Shown: positions 7,847 through 15,309, numbered from the stretch's first letter. The stretch is 21,996 bases of DNA from Acidimicrobiia bacterium (GCA_029865445.1 JAOUGY010000015.1:1-21996), one strand, 5' to 3'. Translations and numbers: made by a program. The notes: generated from the sequence alone by a model not told the origin.

Positions 7847-8290
7847 CTACTCGGCTACCTTTTCGACCCGCTCCCTGAGCCCTCGAAGTGCGGTACCGAC
7901 GATCTGTTTCTCGACCTGGCGACGCAGGAAGCCGGGGATCGTGAATCCCGGCTCGGCCCGGAGTGCGTACACCACCTCGGTGCGACCATCCTCGAGCGGA
8001 CTGAACCGGTACGAGCCTTCGAGCGACTTGAGGTCGTCCCCCGGCTCGGCCGACCAGCTGATCGACGATGGTTCGTCGTAGGTGTATACGAGGGTGTAGG
8101 CGATCTCCTTGACCATGCCGTCTATGACGAAATGGGCTCGCAGGACGCGCCCATCGGCATCCGACTCCAGGACCTCTGTTGTCCGGACGCCGGTCGCCCA
8201 TTCGGGGTATGAGGCAATGTCTGCGGCTACGGCGAAACACGCCGCCGCCGGCGCATCTATGTCGATGCTCTGTACTGTGGTGTCAGCCAT
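7847..8290 (-). CDS. SRPBCC (START/polyketide cyclase-like) lipid-binding-fold protein
   Basis: A 147-aa protein with the SRPBCC ligand-binding fold: beta strand TVQSIDIDAPAAACFAVAADI, then YPEWATGVRTTEVLE, a run of antiparallel strands (RAHFVIDGMVKEIAYTLVYTY), SWSAEPGDDLKSLEGSYRF, and a long C-terminal helix from about residue 118 (IPGFLRRQVEKQIVGTALRGLRERVEK in pieces). This is the arrangement of the polyketide cyclase/dehydrase group that binds hydrophobic ligands; no catalytic residues can be assigned. It begins at ATG 8290 with little ribosome-site signal and is followed after 4 nt by the ArsA-like ATPase, suggesting a functional pair. The ligand is unknown. Confidence 0.85.
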   Translation of the reverse strand: MADTTVQSIDIDAPAAACFAVAADIASYPEWATGVRTTEVLESDADGRVLRAHFVIDGMVKEIAYTLVYTYDEPSSISWSAEPGDDLKSLEGSYRFSPLEDGRTEVVYALRAEPGFTIPGFLRRQVEKQIVGTALRGLRERVEKVAE

Positions 8291-8300
8291 GTGCTTGCAT

Positions 8301-8306
8301 ATGCTA
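8301..8306 (-). promoter_or_regulatory. Possible -10 element upstream of the SRPBCC-ArsA-ROK unit
   Basis: On the minus strand TAGCAT lies 10 nt upstream of the SRPBCC start codon. If used, transcription would begin only a few bases before the ATG, giving a nearly leaderless message, which fits the weak ribosome site there. No clear -35 box is visible. Confidence 0.22.
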
Positions 8307-8317
8307 GCACCGTCCGA

Positions 8318-9082
8318 TCACTGCGGATCGAAGCGAACGGCCCGCTCGGTCGCTCGGAAATACCCGACGTTGCGGCACATCGTCGTGCCGACCATCCAAG
8401 TCGTGGCCTGGGGCTGATGGACATCGCCGAAGAAGTGATACCGAGGTCGGGTACGCAGAAGGAACTCGAGGATCGGAACCGACGCTCGTTCCAGCCGGCC
8501 GGTGATCACGTCGCGATGCAGCGGCTCCACGGCGGGCGGGAGGTGAGAACACAACACATCCACCGCCCCCAGGCCTTCGAGCTTGGCGGCCATCTCCTCG
8601 TCCGAGACCTCACCTTCCGCCCCGAGCGGCGTCGAGATTCCGCCGCCGACGAATCCCACTCTCAATCCCTCGATCTCGACCACGTCGCCGTCGACGAACA
8701 CGACACCGTCCGGGAGGTGATCCCGCAACATTCGGGGCCGGTCGACGTTGCCGTAGGTGACGTACGCTGTCGACCCGGCGAGCGCCTCTCGGGTCGCGGC
8801 GTACTGGGCGAGCAGGGCTGCATCGAAGTCCTGCCGGAAGTCCTCCCACCGGTCCCCCACCCGTTCGGCCCACATGGACCGCATTCCGCGATAGTCGCCG
8901 GCGGCCCGCGCCCTGGCGGCCTTGCGAGCGAAATCGATTCCGAGCAGGTCGGCAGTGATTCCCTCACCGGTCCGATAGTCCATGAGGTTGACGAAGTCGC
9001 CGAGCACGAGCAGCGTTTCGCCGGACGCCGCCACCCGGCGCATCGCTTCGAATGCACCGTGAACATCGGAGATGAGGATCAC
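8318..9082 (-). CDS. Calcineurin-like metallophosphoesterase
   Basis: A 254-aa protein with the metallophosphoesterase signature set: SDVHG (Asp6, His8), GDFVN (Asp29), GNVD (Asn112) and CSHLPP (His180). The last motif, normally GHxH, reads FGDVHQP (Asp220, His222), so one expected metal-ligand histidine is aspartate. GNVD instead of GNHE resembles the MJ0936/YfcE side of the superfamily. The start is GTG at 9082, overlapping the stop of the 93-aa membrane protein as GTGA; an in-frame extension further upstream is a shadow of ilvD. The substrate (cyclic nucleotide, nucleotide or phosphodiester) cannot be told. It ends 27 nt before the SRPBCC gene. Confidence 0.87.
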   Translation of the reverse strand: MILISDVHGAFEAMRRVAASGETLLVLGDFVNLMDYRTGEGITADLLGIDFARKAARARAAGDYRGMRSMWAERVGDRWEDFRQDFDAALLAQYAATREALAGSTAYVTYGNVDRPRMLRDHLPDGVVFVDGDVVEIEGLRVGFVGGGISTPLGAEGEVSDEEMAAKLEGLGAVDVLCSHLPPAVEPLHRDVITGRLERASVPILEFLLRTRPRYHFFGDVHQPQATTWMVGTTMCRNVGYFRATERAVRFDPQ

Positions 9083-9360
9083 GCTTTGTCGTTCCCCATC
9101 ACCGCTGCCCACCACCCTCCACCGACGGCGCCGGCAACGGCGAGCACCCCGACGAGCGCCGGACCGATGTCGATGGCGGCGAACTCGGCGCTCATCCCGG
9201 CCATGCCAAAACCGACCATCCCACCCACGGATGCCCGACCCCGGGTCCCGAATCGCAACTCCGGGTCGCGACGGGTTCCTTCTGCCAGAGCGTGGGCCAC
9301 CATCCATGCGATGAGAGAGAGGATCCCCACGATGAGGACGATTGCATAGACGGCCGTCAC
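9079..9360 (-). CDS. Small two-helix membrane protein, unknown function
   Basis: A 93-aa protein with a hydrophobic N-terminal segment (about 4-26, YAIVLIVGILSLIAWMVAHAL), a basic linker (RRDPELRFGTRGR) and a glycine/alanine-rich second segment (about 64-86, DIGPALVGVLAVAGAVGGGW). The basic linker between the helices suggests N-out, C-out topology with a cytoplasmic loop by the positive-inside rule. It starts at GTG overlapping the ilvD stop as GTGA and ends in a GTGA overlap with the metallophosphoesterase, so it is probably translated as part of that operon. I do not recognise a named family. Confidence 0.75.
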   Translation of the reverse strand: MTAVYAIVLIVGILSLIAWMVAHALAEGTRRDPELRFGTRGRASVGGMVGFGMAGMSAEFAAIDIGPALVGVLAVAGAVGGGWWAAVMGNDKA

Positions 9361-11027
9361 TGGTTCGTGACCGCCCCCTCGGCGGCCGAACCGACCAAGC
9401 GGGCGTATTTCGCGAGGACGCCGCTCGTGTACCGAGGCGGGAAGGGTTTGCGGTCGGCGGCTCGCTCCTCGAGAACGGCCTCGTCAACGAGCACGTCGAG
9501 CCTGCGGGCACCCACATCCACCCGGATCCGGTCGCCCTCGGCCACGAGACCGATGGCTCCCCCTTGTTCGGACTCGGGCGCGACATGGCCGATACACAGA
9601 CCCGTCGTGCCGCCGGAGAAGCGACCGTCGGTGATCAGCAGGACCGACTTCCCAAGTCCCGCACCTTTGAGGGCGGCGGTGATTTGGAGCATCTCTCGCA
9701 TTCCCGGTCCTCCCTGCGGCCCTTCGGTGCGGATGACGACCACGTCTCCCGGCTCGATCCGATGGGCGAACAGTGCCTCCAGTGCCGCCTGTTCGCCATC
9801 GAACACCCGAGCCGGACCTTCGAAGACGTCGAGTTCGATCCCCGCGACCTTGACCACGGCGCCATCGGGAGCCAGAGACCCGCGCAGAATCGCGATCCCA
9901 CCTTCGATGGCGATCGGGTTCGATCCCGGACGGATCACTTCTTGGTCGGCGGGGAACACCACGTCTTCCAATTCTTCACCGAGCGTCCGGCCGGTGACGG
10001 TGAGCGTGTCGAGATGGATGTGCCCCTCGTCCGCCAGGGCCCTCAACACGACGGGCACTCCGCCGATGCGGTCGAGGTCGACCATGTGGAATCGGCCAAA
10101 AGGCTTCAGATCGCCGAGGTGTGGGGTTCGGCGGCTGATCCGGTCGAAATCTTCGAGTTCTAGTTCGACGCCGGCCTCGTGGGCGATCGCCATGAGATGG
10201 AGGACGGCGTTGGTGGAGCCGCCGAGAGCCATGACGGTCGTGATGGCGTTCTCGAACGCAGGCCGCGTCATGATCTGGCGGGGACGGATGCCCGACTCGA
10301 GCAATCCCATGACCGCCTCGCCCGATTTCACGGCGTAGTCGATGAGTCTTGGATCGATGGCCGGAACCGAGGCCGAACCCAACAGCGACATACCGATCGC
10401 TTCGCCGACCGAGGCCATCGTGTTGGCCGTGAACATACCGGCACAGGAACCCGCGCCCGGGCAGGCGCTCTTCTCGAGTTCCAGGAGGTCGTCGTCGCTG
10501 ATCCGCCCCTCGGACCGGGCCCCGATCCCTTCGAATACGTCGACGATGGAGATGTCCCGGCCCCGGTAGTTGCCGGGCAGGCTCGATCCACCGTAGAGGA
10601 AGACGCTCGGGAGGTTGGTGCGGGCGGCGGCCATCAGCATCCCCGGCAACGACTTGTCACAGCCGGCGACGCTGACCATGCCGTCGAACCGCTCGCCATG
10701 CATCACGAGTTCGACCGAGTCGGCGATCACCTCCCGGGACACCAGTGACGCCCGCATGCCCTCATGGCCCATGGAGATTCCATCGGAGACGGCGATCGTG
10801 GCGAACACGAGCCCCACACCTCCAGCCGCTTTGACGCCCTGTTTGGCCGCCTCGGCCAGCATCGGCCCGGTGACGTTGCACGGGGTCACCTCGTTGCCGG
10901 CGGAGACCAGACCCACCTGCGGTTTCGTGAAATCGTCGTCGGTGAGTCCGACCGCCCGGAGCATGGCCCGGGCTGCCGCCTTGGCAGGGCCTTCGCTGAC
11001 GTCCTGGGAATGGATCTTGTGCGCCAT
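9357..11027 (-). CDS. ilvD: Dihydroxy-acid dehydratase IlvD
   Basis: Dehydrates 2,3-dihydroxy-isovalerate or -3-methylvalerate to the 2-keto acids, the step before the final transamination in valine and isoleucine synthesis. The three cluster cysteines are present: Cys50 in TPCNVTG, Cys123 in GCDKSLPGM and Cys195 in GSCAGMFTANTM. GSTNAVLHL and GRFSGGTTGLCIGHVAPE match the family. I start at ATG 11027 (556 aa, normal length; begins MAHKIHSQDVSEGPAK). The longer open frame to 11168 runs into glgP and is not family-like. There is no visible ribosome site, and a -10-like TATCCT lies 6 nt upstream, so the message may be leaderless. ilvD stands apart from ilvBNC, which lies 4.4 kb away on the other strand. 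Confidence 0.96.
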   Translation of the reverse strand: MAHKIHSQDVSEGPAKAAARAMLRAVGLTDDDFTKPQVGLVSAGNEVTPCNVTGPMLAEAAKQGVKAAGGVGLVFATIAVSDGISMGHEGMRASLVSREVIADSVELVMHGERFDGMVSVAGCDKSLPGMLMAAARTNLPSVFLYGGSSLPGNYRGRDISIVDVFEGIGARSEGRISDDDLLELEKSACPGAGSCAGMFTANTMASVGEAIGMSLLGSASVPAIDPRLIDYAVKSGEAVMGLLESGIRPRQIMTRPAFENAITTVMALGGSTNAVLHLMAIAHEAGVELELEDFDRISRRTPHLGDLKPFGRFHMVDLDRIGGVPVVLRALADEGHIHLDTLTVTGRTLGEELEDVVFPADQEVIRPGSNPIAIEGGIAILRGSLAPDGAVVKVAGIELDVFEGPARVFDGEQAALEALFAHRIEPGDVVVIRTEGPQGGPGMREMLQITAALKGAGLGKSVLLITDGRFSGGTTGLCIGHVAPESEQGGAIGLVAEGDRIRVDVGARRLDVLVDEAVLEERAADRKPFPPRYTSGVLAKYARLVGSAAEGAVTNQ

Positions 11028-11033
11028 GCGGTG

Positions 11034-11039
11034 AGGATA
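11034..11039 (-). promoter_or_regulatory. Possible -10 element for leaderless ilvD transcription
   Basis: Minus-strand TATCCT is separated from the ilvD ATG by 6 nt, which would put the transcription start at or next to the start codon. A CTGACC sequence further upstream is a partial -35 match at a short spacing. The 112-nt gap to glgP (11028-11139) must also hold the glgP promoter; TAACCT near 11085 is a weak plus-strand candidate. Confidence 0.3.
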
Positions 11040-11139
11040 CAGTTCGATGTACAGGTCAGAGTGTGGCCCGGCCCGCATCGGCACTAACCTGCCTGCCCGT
11101 TCGCCGAAAACGCTTACATCCTCCGGCAACGAAGGTTCT

Positions 11140-13263
11140 ATGAACGTCCAGATACCCACCCTCCCCAACGCCGAGTTGCGCGTTCCCCAGTCGCTTCACA
11201 GGCTCGTCGACCTCGCCTACAACATGTGGTGGGCGTGGCACGCCGAAGGCCGCGACCTCTGGGTTCAGATCGATCCCGTCGGATGGGAGAAATACCACAA
11301 CCCGATCGATCTGTTGGCGGGGATCGACCCGGCCCAGTGGAGGATCATCGAACAGATCGAAGAGGTCCACGAGCGATACCAGGCCGCGGTCAAAGAGCTC
11401 GACCACTACATGTCGGGCCGCGAAACCTGGTTCGACCGGCGAGGCGTCCAGATGCCGGGGCCCGTGGCGTACCTTTGCACGGAGTTCGGTGTACACAACT
11501 CGCTCCCGTTTTATTCGGGCGGTCTGGGCGTCCTCGCGGGCGATCACACCAAGTCTGCCACCGATCTCGGGATCCCCCTCGTCGCCGTTGGCTTGTTGTA
11601 CCGGAACGGCTACTTCCGCCAAGAGGTGGGAATGGACGGCCACCAACAACACATCTACCCAACCCTCGACATGCGACACCTGCCCGTCAGGCCGGTATCG
11701 GGCGGCGCCGGTCAGCTCAAGGTTCCGATCGAGTTTCCCGACCGCGAGGTCTACGCCGCGGTGTGGAAGCTGGACGTGGGGCGAGTGCCCCTGCTCCTAC
11801 TCGACACCGACCTGCCCGAGAACGACGCCGCGGATCGCCCGATCACCCACCAGCTGTACGTGGCGGGCCGCGAGATGCGGTTCTGCCAAGAGCTCGTGCT
11901 GGGGGTCGGGGCCGTCAGGGCACTGCGGGCATTGGGCATCAAACCGTCGGTATGGCACGTCAACGAGGGCCACGCGGCCATGAGCCTTCTGGAGCGGGCA
12001 GCCCTCCACACCACCTCCGGTGTCGATCTGGCGACGGCCCGCGAGTCGATCCGGGCCGAGACGCTCTTCACGCTGCACACCCCGGTCCCGGCCGGCAACG
12101 AGGTGTTCGACGGTTCGGTGGCCCGCAAATACCTCGGTCCGTGGGCGCAGCGACTCGGAGTCGACCTCGACGGTGTGCTGTCGCTCGCATCCACGGACGG
12201 CAACGACCTCAGCCGGTTCGACCTCGGCGCTCTCGCCATCCGTTTCGCATCGATCGTGAACGGCGTGTCCCAGCGACACGGCGAGATCGTGTCCGAGGAC
12301 TGGCGCGGACTGATCGGCCACGACGCCGAGGCCGTCACCAACGGCGTCCACACCCCGACCTGGATCGGGAGGGCCGGCGCCCAGATTTTGGTTCGCAATC
12401 TGGGACGAAGCTGGCCGACCCGGCTCCTCGAGAACCCCAGCCTGTTGGACAATGCGAGCTCGGTGTCCGCCGAGACGATCTGGCACGCACACCAATCGCG
12501 GAAGGAGATCTTCGTCCGTTTCGCCCGGGAGCGGCTCCGTCGCCAGATGGCCCGACACGGGGCGGCTCCTGACGACCTCAGATCCGTGGAGGATCTCCTT
12601 CCGGCCGACCGATTGACCCTGGGCTTTGCGCGCCGTTTCGCCACGTACAAGCGGGCGACACTCATGTTCTCGGATTGGGATCGGCTGGCCTCGGTCCTCA
12701 AAGATCCGGAACGGCCTGTCCAGGTGGTCTTCGCCGGCAAGGCGCATCCCGCCGACCAGCACGGTCAGGCCTTCATCCGCCAGATCATGGAGCTGTCGAG
12801 GTCGCCGGAATTCCGAGGACACGTCCATTTCCTCGAGGACTACGACGCGAGGATCGCCCGTTTCATGGTCCAGGGCGCGGACGTGTGGGTGAACAATCCC
12901 CGCCCCCCGATGGAAGCCTCCGGGACCTCCGGAATGAAGGCCTCGATCAACGGCACGCTCAACCTGTCGGTGCTCGATGGATGGTGGATCGAGGCGTTCA
13001 ACGGCAAGAACGGCTGGGCCTTCGGTGCGCCCGACCGCAACGACGACTGGGGCGCCGCCGACCACCACGACGCCACCGCCTTCTACGACGTGCTGGCCGG
13101 TGAGGTCGCCCCGCTCTATTACGACAGGAACACGGCCGGGATCCCAGAAGGTTGGGTGGAGTACATGCGGGAGTCGATCAAATCGACGCTCGTCGCCTTC
13201 TCCAGCCACCGGATGCTCACCGATTACTGCGAGAAGGGCTACTTTCCGCTCGGGGCCGGCTGA
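11140..13263 (+). CDS. glgP: Alpha-glucan (glycogen/maltodextrin) phosphorylase
   Basis: Cleaves alpha-1,4-glucans with phosphate to give glucose-1-phosphate, using PLP (GT35). The N-terminus (LVDLAYNMWWAWHAEGRDLW) is the DUF3417-like segment of the actinobacterial alpha-glucan phosphorylase type, followed by YLCTEFGVHNSLPFYSGGLGVLAGDH. Later motifs are WHVNEGHAAM, HTPVPAGNEVF, TNGVHTPTW, RFATYKRA, and the PLP site MEASGTSGMKASINGTLNLS with the lysine at about 600. The ATG at 11140 gives 707 aa, shorter than the classical 800-850 but usual for this subgroup. A GAAGG site precedes it. The gene is divergent from ilvD and its last 25 nt overlap queG tail-to-tail. The linked ROK kinase could feed the same glucose-phosphate pool. 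Confidence 0.93.
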   Translation: MNVQIPTLPNAELRVPQSLHRLVDLAYNMWWAWHAEGRDLWVQIDPVGWEKYHNPIDLLAGIDPAQWRIIEQIEEVHERYQAAVKELDHYMSGRETWFDRRGVQMPGPVAYLCTEFGVHNSLPFYSGGLGVLAGDHTKSATDLGIPLVAVGLLYRNGYFRQEVGMDGHQQHIYPTLDMRHLPVRPVSGGAGQLKVPIEFPDREVYAAVWKLDVGRVPLLLLDTDLPENDAADRPITHQLYVAGREMRFCQELVLGVGAVRALRALGIKPSVWHVNEGHAAMSLLERAALHTTSGVDLATARESIRAETLFTLHTPVPAGNEVFDGSVARKYLGPWAQRLGVDLDGVLSLASTDGNDLSRFDLGALAIRFASIVNGVSQRHGEIVSEDWRGLIGHDAEAVTNGVHTPTWIGRAGAQILVRNLGRSWPTRLLENPSLLDNASSVSAETIWHAHQSRKEIFVRFARERLRRQMARHGAAPDDLRSVEDLLPADRLTLGFARRFATYKRATLMFSDWDRLASVLKDPERPVQVVFAGKAHPADQHGQAFIRQIMELSRSPEFRGHVHFLEDYDARIARFMVQGADVWVNNPRPPMEASGTSGMKASINGTLNLSVLDGWWIEAFNGKNGWAFGAPDRNDDWGAADHHDATAFYDVLAGEVAPLYYDRNTAGIPEGWVEYMRESIKSTLVAFSSHRMLTDYCEKGYFPLGAG

Positions 13264-14291
13264 CCGGCGCCGGACCCGACGAGACACTCCCGTGCCCAGG
13301 CGGCGTGTTCGACGAGGACCGGATCGGGGTGCGTCAGGTAGCTGGTGACGAGCGCGGCCAGCTCGACATCACCGGAGTTCCCGGCCGCCACGAGCGCGTT
13401 GCGCCGGAGAATGCCGGGTCGTCGCCGCGGTAGGTAGAACCGGTCGAAGTGGTCGAGCAGTTCCGCGTCGCTCGCCGTGAGGATGTATTCGATGCTCACG
13501 CGGCCTCGGGTCGATCCCACCGAGTCGAGCAACCGGCCCCCGGGCGGGCACGCCTCGAGGCAATCGTCGCAGCCGTAGATGCGATCACCCACCGCCGCCC
13601 GGAATTCGGTGGGAATGGACCCCGGCTGCTGGAGCAGCGCGGCCAGGCACCGCCGGGCGTCGAGGACCCCCGGAGCGACGAGTGCCCCCGTGGGACATGC
13701 CGGGATGCACGCGTCGCAAGTGCCGCAGTCGCGACGCATCGGTTCTGATGCTTCGACGTGGGCGTCGGTGACCACGGTTCCCAACAACATCCACGGTCCG
13801 TGACCGGGTGCGATGACCATGGTGTTCTTGCCCCACCACCCCACGCCGGCCCGCACCGCCGCCGCACGATCGACCAGCCGGTTGTCGTCGCACACGACCT
13901 CGCTGCGATGGCCGGCGGCCTCGAGGGCCGCCGCGATCTCCCCGAGGGCTGAACGAAGCGGCCGGTAGTGGTCTCGTTCCGCAAAGCGAGCGATCCGACC
14001 AGTGCGTGAGACGGTCGCGGCCGGCGACCCGGCTTCCGGCAGATAGGCCTTGCCGCCCACCACCAGGCTGCGGGCCCACGGCAGCGATTGGGTGATGTCC
14101 GTGGACCTCTCGGGGTGGTTGAACGTGAAGGTGAGCCCTCCCGACATCCCCGAGGCCACCCGGTCTTCGATCGACGATCGCACCGTCGCGAACGTATCGA
14201 TCCCGGCGATGCCCACCCTGTCCAGGCCCGCCCGGTGGCCGATCTGGGTGAGCCGTCGGGCCAGCGTTGACGGGTCGGTCGCGAGGTCCAC
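13239..14291 (-). CDS. queG: Epoxyqueuosine reductase QueG
   Basis: Cobalamin-dependent iron-sulfur enzyme that reduces epoxyqueuosine to queuosine in the tRNA wobble position. Two [4Fe-4S] binding sets are visible: C189-x2-C192-x2-C195-x3-C199 (CGTCDACIPACPTGAL) and C241-x2-C244-x3-C248 (CDDCLEACPP), with Cys215 between them supplying a further ligand. The proposed catalytic acid is Asp141 in LVDRAAAVRAGVGWWGKNTM, and GSIPTEFRAAVGDRIYGCDDC is diagnostic of QueG. The C-terminal part (DVELAALVTSYLTHPDPVLVEHAAWA) resembles its HEAT-like tail. The start is GTG with a poor ribosome site. It is last in a minus-strand trio with a methyltransferase and a Cys-rich protein; no other queuosine genes are present here. 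Confidence 0.93.
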   Translation of the reverse strand: MDLATDPSTLARRLTQIGHRAGLDRVGIAGIDTFATVRSSIEDRVASGMSGGLTFTFNHPERSTDITQSLPWARSLVVGGKAYLPEAGSPAATVSRTGRIARFAERDHYRPLRSALGEIAAALEAAGHRSEVVCDDNRLVDRAAAVRAGVGWWGKNTMVIAPGHGPWMLLGTVVTDAHVEASEPMRRDCGTCDACIPACPTGALVAPGVLDARRCLAALLQQPGSIPTEFRAAVGDRIYGCDDCLEACPPGGRLLDSVGSTRGRVSIEYILTASDAELLDHFDRFYLPRRRPGILRRNALVAAGNSGDVELAALVTSYLTHPDPVLVEHAAWARECLVGSGAGQPAPSGK

Positions 14292-14324
14292 GTACCGCAG
14301 GCTACCGCCCTTCCGCGGTGGCCA

Positions 14325-14531
14325 TCAGCCGGTGGCGGCGGTCGGCGGTGGGTCACCCCGGCCCGGCAGAAGCCGGAGATGCGGCACCAGTCCGGCCTCG
14401 GCGAGTGCATCCATCGCCGATCGTTCGGCGTCGTCGACCTCGATCGGGCCCAACGCCACGATCGCCGTCACGACACAGTCGTCGCAGGCCGACGTGTTCT
14501 TCATGACGCAGCAGTCACAATCGATGAGCAT
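14325..14531 (-). CDS. 68-aa cysteine-rich protein (possible metal-binding knuckle)
   Basis: A short ORF starting MLIDCDCCVMKNTSACDDCV, with cysteines at 5, 7, 8, 16 and 19, then a hydrophobic strand (VTAIVALG), an acidic helix (VDDAERSAMDALAEAGLVP) and a disordered proline-rich tail. The C-x-CC-x7-C-x2-C spacing suggests a zinc or iron-sulfur site. I recall similar short 'DCDxC...CxDCVVxxLLG' proteins as common conserved hypotheticals in Actinobacteria, without known function. It lies 46 nt after the methyltransferase and 33 nt before queG, filling the gap between them on the same strand. The start is either ATG 14531 or the in-frame TTG three codons upstream; neither has a strong ribosome site. 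The frame stays open upstream, but only this part looks protein-like. Confidence 0.72.
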   Translation of the reverse strand: MLIDCDCCVMKNTSACDDCVVTAIVALGPIEVDDAERSAMDALAEAGLVPHLRLLPGRGDPPPTAATG

Positions 14532-14577
14532 GCCCGGCAACGTACCGACCGGGTGTGACAGAATCTCGACGAGGCGC

Positions 14578-15246
14578 TCAGAGCGGCTTGCGAGCCGCCA
14601 GGGCCTGATACACCACCGGCCCACCGTTCCAGAGCGCAAAGAACTCTCGTTCGACGATCTCGAGGCCGGACGCCTCGAACACCGACGGATAGTCATACAC
14701 GGGGTACCACGGGGTGAGCCCCTGCAGGCGGGACACGGCGAAGGCGACCGAGTGGTGGGCGGCCGTGAACCACCGGGCCGGCAGCGAGCCCTGGGGTGTG
14801 GTGACGTCGGAGACGAGGAACCTGCCACCTGGTCGAACGAGACCGATGAGGTGTTCGGCCGCCCGGCGCATCCCGTCGGGGTCGAAACAGTCGAGGAAGA
14901 AGTTGGCGCACACGACGTCGTAGCTCTCGTGGTGGTCGAACATGTCGCCGTGGATGAGACGGGCCTCGAGCGCGTTCTTGGCGAGCCGGCTCCTCACGAT
15001 CTCGATCATCTCCGAGGCGAGGTCGAGGCAGGTGACATCGGCTCCCTTGCGGACCGCCTCCACCGCTTCTTCGCCGGTGCCGACGCCCACATACAGCACC
15101 TTGTCCCCGGGCCCTATGTGCTCCAGCTGGGCCAGCTTGCACCGGGAGACCCGGCCGTTCGACCAGAACGCCGTGAGCCCGTCGTACACCTTGGCCATAC
15201 GGTCGAATGTCCGAAGCGCCTTGGCGTCTGTCTGCCTGTCGGCCAC
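14578..15246 (-). CDS. Class I SAM-dependent methyltransferase
   Basis: A 222-aa Rossmann-fold methyltransferase. Motif I is VLYVGVGTGEEAVEAV (50-65), followed by the acidic residue at the end of strand 2 (CLDLASEM, Asp75), motif II-like YDVVCANFFLDCF (109-121), and motif III LVRPGGRFLVSD (137-147). The pattern is UbiE/COQ5-like, but the substrate cannot be assigned. Tandem GTG codons at 15249 and 15246 are both in frame; the second has GGGGAGG at a better spacing (5 nt), so I choose it. It heads the MTase / Cys-rich protein / queG unit and is divergent from ilvB, sharing a roughly 220-nt upstream region. Confidence 0.87.
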   Translation of the reverse strand: MADRQTDAKALRTFDRMAKVYDGLTAFWSNGRVSRCKLAQLEHIGPGDKVLYVGVGTGEEAVEAVRKGADVTCLDLASEMIEIVRSRLAKNALEARLIHGDMFDHHESYDVVCANFFLDCFDPDGMRRAAEHLIGLVRPGGRFLVSDVTTPQGSLPARWFTAAHHSVAFAVSRLQGLTPWYPVYDYPSVFEASGLEIVEREFFALWNGGPVVYQALAARKPL

Positions 15247-15263
15247 CACAACCTCCCCTTCAC

Positions 15264-15278
15264 CCTGGCCTCGCCAGG
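15264..15278. repeat. Inverted repeat in the methyltransferase upstream region
   Basis: CCTGGC, a 3-nt spacer, then GCCAGG: a perfect 6-bp inverted repeat about 18-32 nt upstream of the methyltransferase start. It could be an operator or a small RNA hairpin in the 5' leader. There is no T tract on either side, so a terminator is unlikely. Confidence 0.4.
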
Positions 15279-15297
15279 CTCACATCCGGTTCTTCCG

Positions 15298-15309
15298 ATC
15301 GCCGGCGAT
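15298..15309. promoter_or_regulatory. Palindrome abutting the ilvB -35 box (candidate operator)
   Basis: ATCGCCGGCGAT is a perfect 12-bp palindrome whose last base is the first T of the TTGACA -35 box. A protein bound here would contact or block RNA polymerase. No known regulator motif is recognised, and short GC-rich palindromes also arise by chance. Confidence 0.35.

Noticed and set aside
11028..11168. Upstream extension of ilvD
   Set aside because: It would run through the divergent promoter and into glgP. Family alignment and normal length support the ATG at 11027.
11797..13287. Minus-strand open frame of 496 codons
   Set aside because: Antisense to glgP, whose PLP and substrate motifs are intact; the translation has no recognisable fold.
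14532..14828. Long upstream extension of the cysteine-rich ORF
   Set aside because: It is antisense-like out-of-frame sequence within the methyltransferase gene, proline/arginine/serine-rich; only the last 68 codons look like a protein.
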